Shown: positions 7,915 to 8,957 of the stretch, piece by piece
How the letters are laid out: every line of letters starts with the position of its first letter
Numbering within the stretch: the stretch's first letter is position 1
From: JAAFHB01 sp038240855
Lineage (GTDB): Bacteria; Bacteroidota; Bacteroidia; Bacteroidales; Prolixibacteraceae
Direction: 5' to 3'
DNA length: 8,957 nucleotides
Assembly (NCBI GenBank): GCA_038240855.1
Contig: JBBRGI010000140.1
Coordinates: forward strand, 1-8,957
Notes under the pieces: generated by a model
Databases searched by the model: none
What the model was told of the DNA's origin: nothing
What the model saw: only the letters and a program-made list of their open reading frames with translations
Translations under genes and position numbers: made by a program

Positions 7915-7944
7915 TGATGAAAATTGTTTATCGTTGATGTGTTT

Positions 7945-8957
7945 TTACTTAAATGCATTAGGCCACAGTAATTCCAACAATCCAATACCAGCAACCCCTT
8001 CACTAATACCAGGTTTTAAGGAATTTGAAGCAGCGGAATTTAAATCAATTGCCGATTTGAATTTAAATCTCTTTACATATTCAACATGCGTTTTAATGAT
8101 CAGGTTATAGTTTGGCATTTGGGGAGAAATACACATTTTTGACATATACAACAGCCATATTGCTCCCGGCCAGCCATAACGGATACCTTGATGATTAGGA
8201 TCGAATTCCGAATCCATCTGTTCAAAATTAGTGGCAAATAGCAGAATCTGACTCTGTTTCACTAACCGCTTGTTTGGGATAATTGCATTTAATTGAGTTA
8301 ATGCCAAGGCCATAAACAAACGGTTAATGTGCAATGATGGAATATATGTTTCAAAGTGCATCAGAAATTGTTTCACTATTTGCTCAATTTTATGGTTATA
8401 AATATTAAGCTTGTATGATTCCGTTAAGGCATACAATGTAAGTGGAAAACGCCAGAATAAATCGAAATAATGCTCCTTTAGAATAGTGGAGAACTGCAGG
8501 CATACCAACTCATCCAATTTATTTATAACCGAAATAAGAAGTTCTCTATTAATACGATAAACCATTGAATACGGATCATCCGCAACATTGAGCCTACTAT
8601 TCAAATAATACAAATACCCTATAATGCCGTTAGTTAGTTCAAAAGAGGCTAATAGTGGATCACAAAGGATTCTATAAACCTTCGTGTCCACTTCCTGTAA
8701 TATTTCATTAGTGTCTCCGTTCGCAAAACCTTTATTAATAAGATATTGGATTCCCCAACCAATGCCAGCCAAGCCATTCTCAAAATCTGTCGGTACAGCA
8801 TTTGTAATGCCTTCAAAAACCTTATCTAGCAGGTTATCAGCAGCTTCTTCGCAATTAGTGTCATGTGATTCGCGAGAAAAATGATAAAGAAAAATTGCTA
8901 ATCCGGTATTTCCATTCAGCAAGCCATTATTAGTACCTACCAATTTTTGATTTTGCA
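7945..8957 (-). CDS. LanC-like protein, second paralog (5' end outside window)
   Basis: The frame stays open to the window edge. The TTG at 8941-8943 is not a credible start: four more codons (Q-N-Q-K) are visible upstream, and alignment with the downstream paralog puts the first visible residue near its position 16. About 15 N-terminal residues are probably missing. Numbering from the TTG, the LanC repeats are GLLNGNTGLAIFLYH (from 7), DFENGLAGIGWG (53-64, identical to the paralog), ELTNGIIGYLYYL (102-), IRYGWPGAIWLL (254-265) and GISEGVAGIGLLELL (312-). The WCYG zinc-ligand motif is replaced by IRYG (Arg255), and no CHG motif is seen. Where the paralog has His29 this protein has Asn10. The two genes arose by duplication and may form a pair. 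The promoter and the rest of the cluster must lie to the right of the window. Confidence 0.8.
   Translation of the reverse strand, partial: QNQKLVGTNNGLLNGNTGLAIFLYHFSRESHDTNCEEAADNLLDKVFEGITNAVPTDFENGLAGIGWGIQYLINKGFANGDTNEILQEVDTKVYRILCDPLLASFELTNGIIGYLYYLNSRLNVADDPYSMVYRINRELLISVINKLDELVCLQFSTILKEHYFDLFWRFPLTLYALTESYKLNIYNHKIEQIVKQFLMHFETYIPSLHINRLFMALALTQLNAIIPNKRLVKQSQILLFATNFEQMDSEFDPNHQGIRYGWPGAIWLLYMSKMCISPQMPNYNLIIKTHVEYVKRFKFKSAIDLNSAASNSLKPGISEGVAGIGLLELLWPNAFK

Noticed and set aside
7915..7944. Gap between the two LanC-like genes as a hiding place for a precursor peptide
   Set aside because: Only 30 bp, too small for a precursor gene; the 16-bp gap at 6726-6741 and the 77-bp gap at 4722-4798 hold none either.
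8684..8884. 66-codon plus-strand open frame
   Set aside because: It is antisense to conserved LanC-like repeat motifs; considered as a possible precursor peptide, but it is on the wrong strand and has no GG leader.
8941..8943. TTG as the start codon of the right-most LanC-like gene
   Set aside because: The frame stays open upstream to the window edge, and the paralog alignment requires roughly 15 further residues beyond it, so the gene is 5'-partial.

Overview
The window looks like chromosomal DNA from a member of the Bacteroidota. Three things suggest this: a TonB-dependent receptor with the typical C-terminus ending in Phe, a PorT-type outer-membrane barrel remnant, and a promoter of the TTTG/TAnnTTTG type. 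It falls into two halves that converge at about position 4000-4120. No RNA gene, CRISPR array, insertion sequence or origin was recognised.

Left half (1-3995, all + strand): the 3' end of a TonB-dependent outer-membrane receptor is followed by a barrel fragment that has no signal peptide and appears to be a decaying gene. A 325-bp AT-rich intergenic region comes next, with a plausible promoter. It leads to an 837-residue hybrid sensor histidine kinase (LytS-type membrane sensor, two PAS domains, HisKA, HATPase and a C-terminal receiver). A hairpin follows its stop codon.

Right half (4122-8957, all - strand, visibly more AT-rich): a compact, probably co-transcribed set reads leftward. In transcription order it holds a LanC-like protein cut by the window edge, a second LanC-like paralog, a GT2 glycosyltransferase, a GT4 glycosyltransferase overlapping the GT2 gene, and after a 77-bp gap a small secreted protein of unknown function. 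The two LanC-like proteins keep the glycine-rich repeats of the toroidal LanC fold, but the zinc-ligand Cys and Cys-His motifs of classical lanthionine cyclases cannot be found. In both, the position of the first ligand appears to be Arg.

The best interpretation is the downstream end of a Bacteroidota ribosomal-peptide (RiPP) cluster combining LanC-like proteins with glycosyltransferases. No precursor peptide, dehydratase, radical SAM enzyme or exporter is visible. If the interpretation is right they should lie beyond the right edge, upstream in transcription. The RiPP assignment and any peptide glycosylation are inference.
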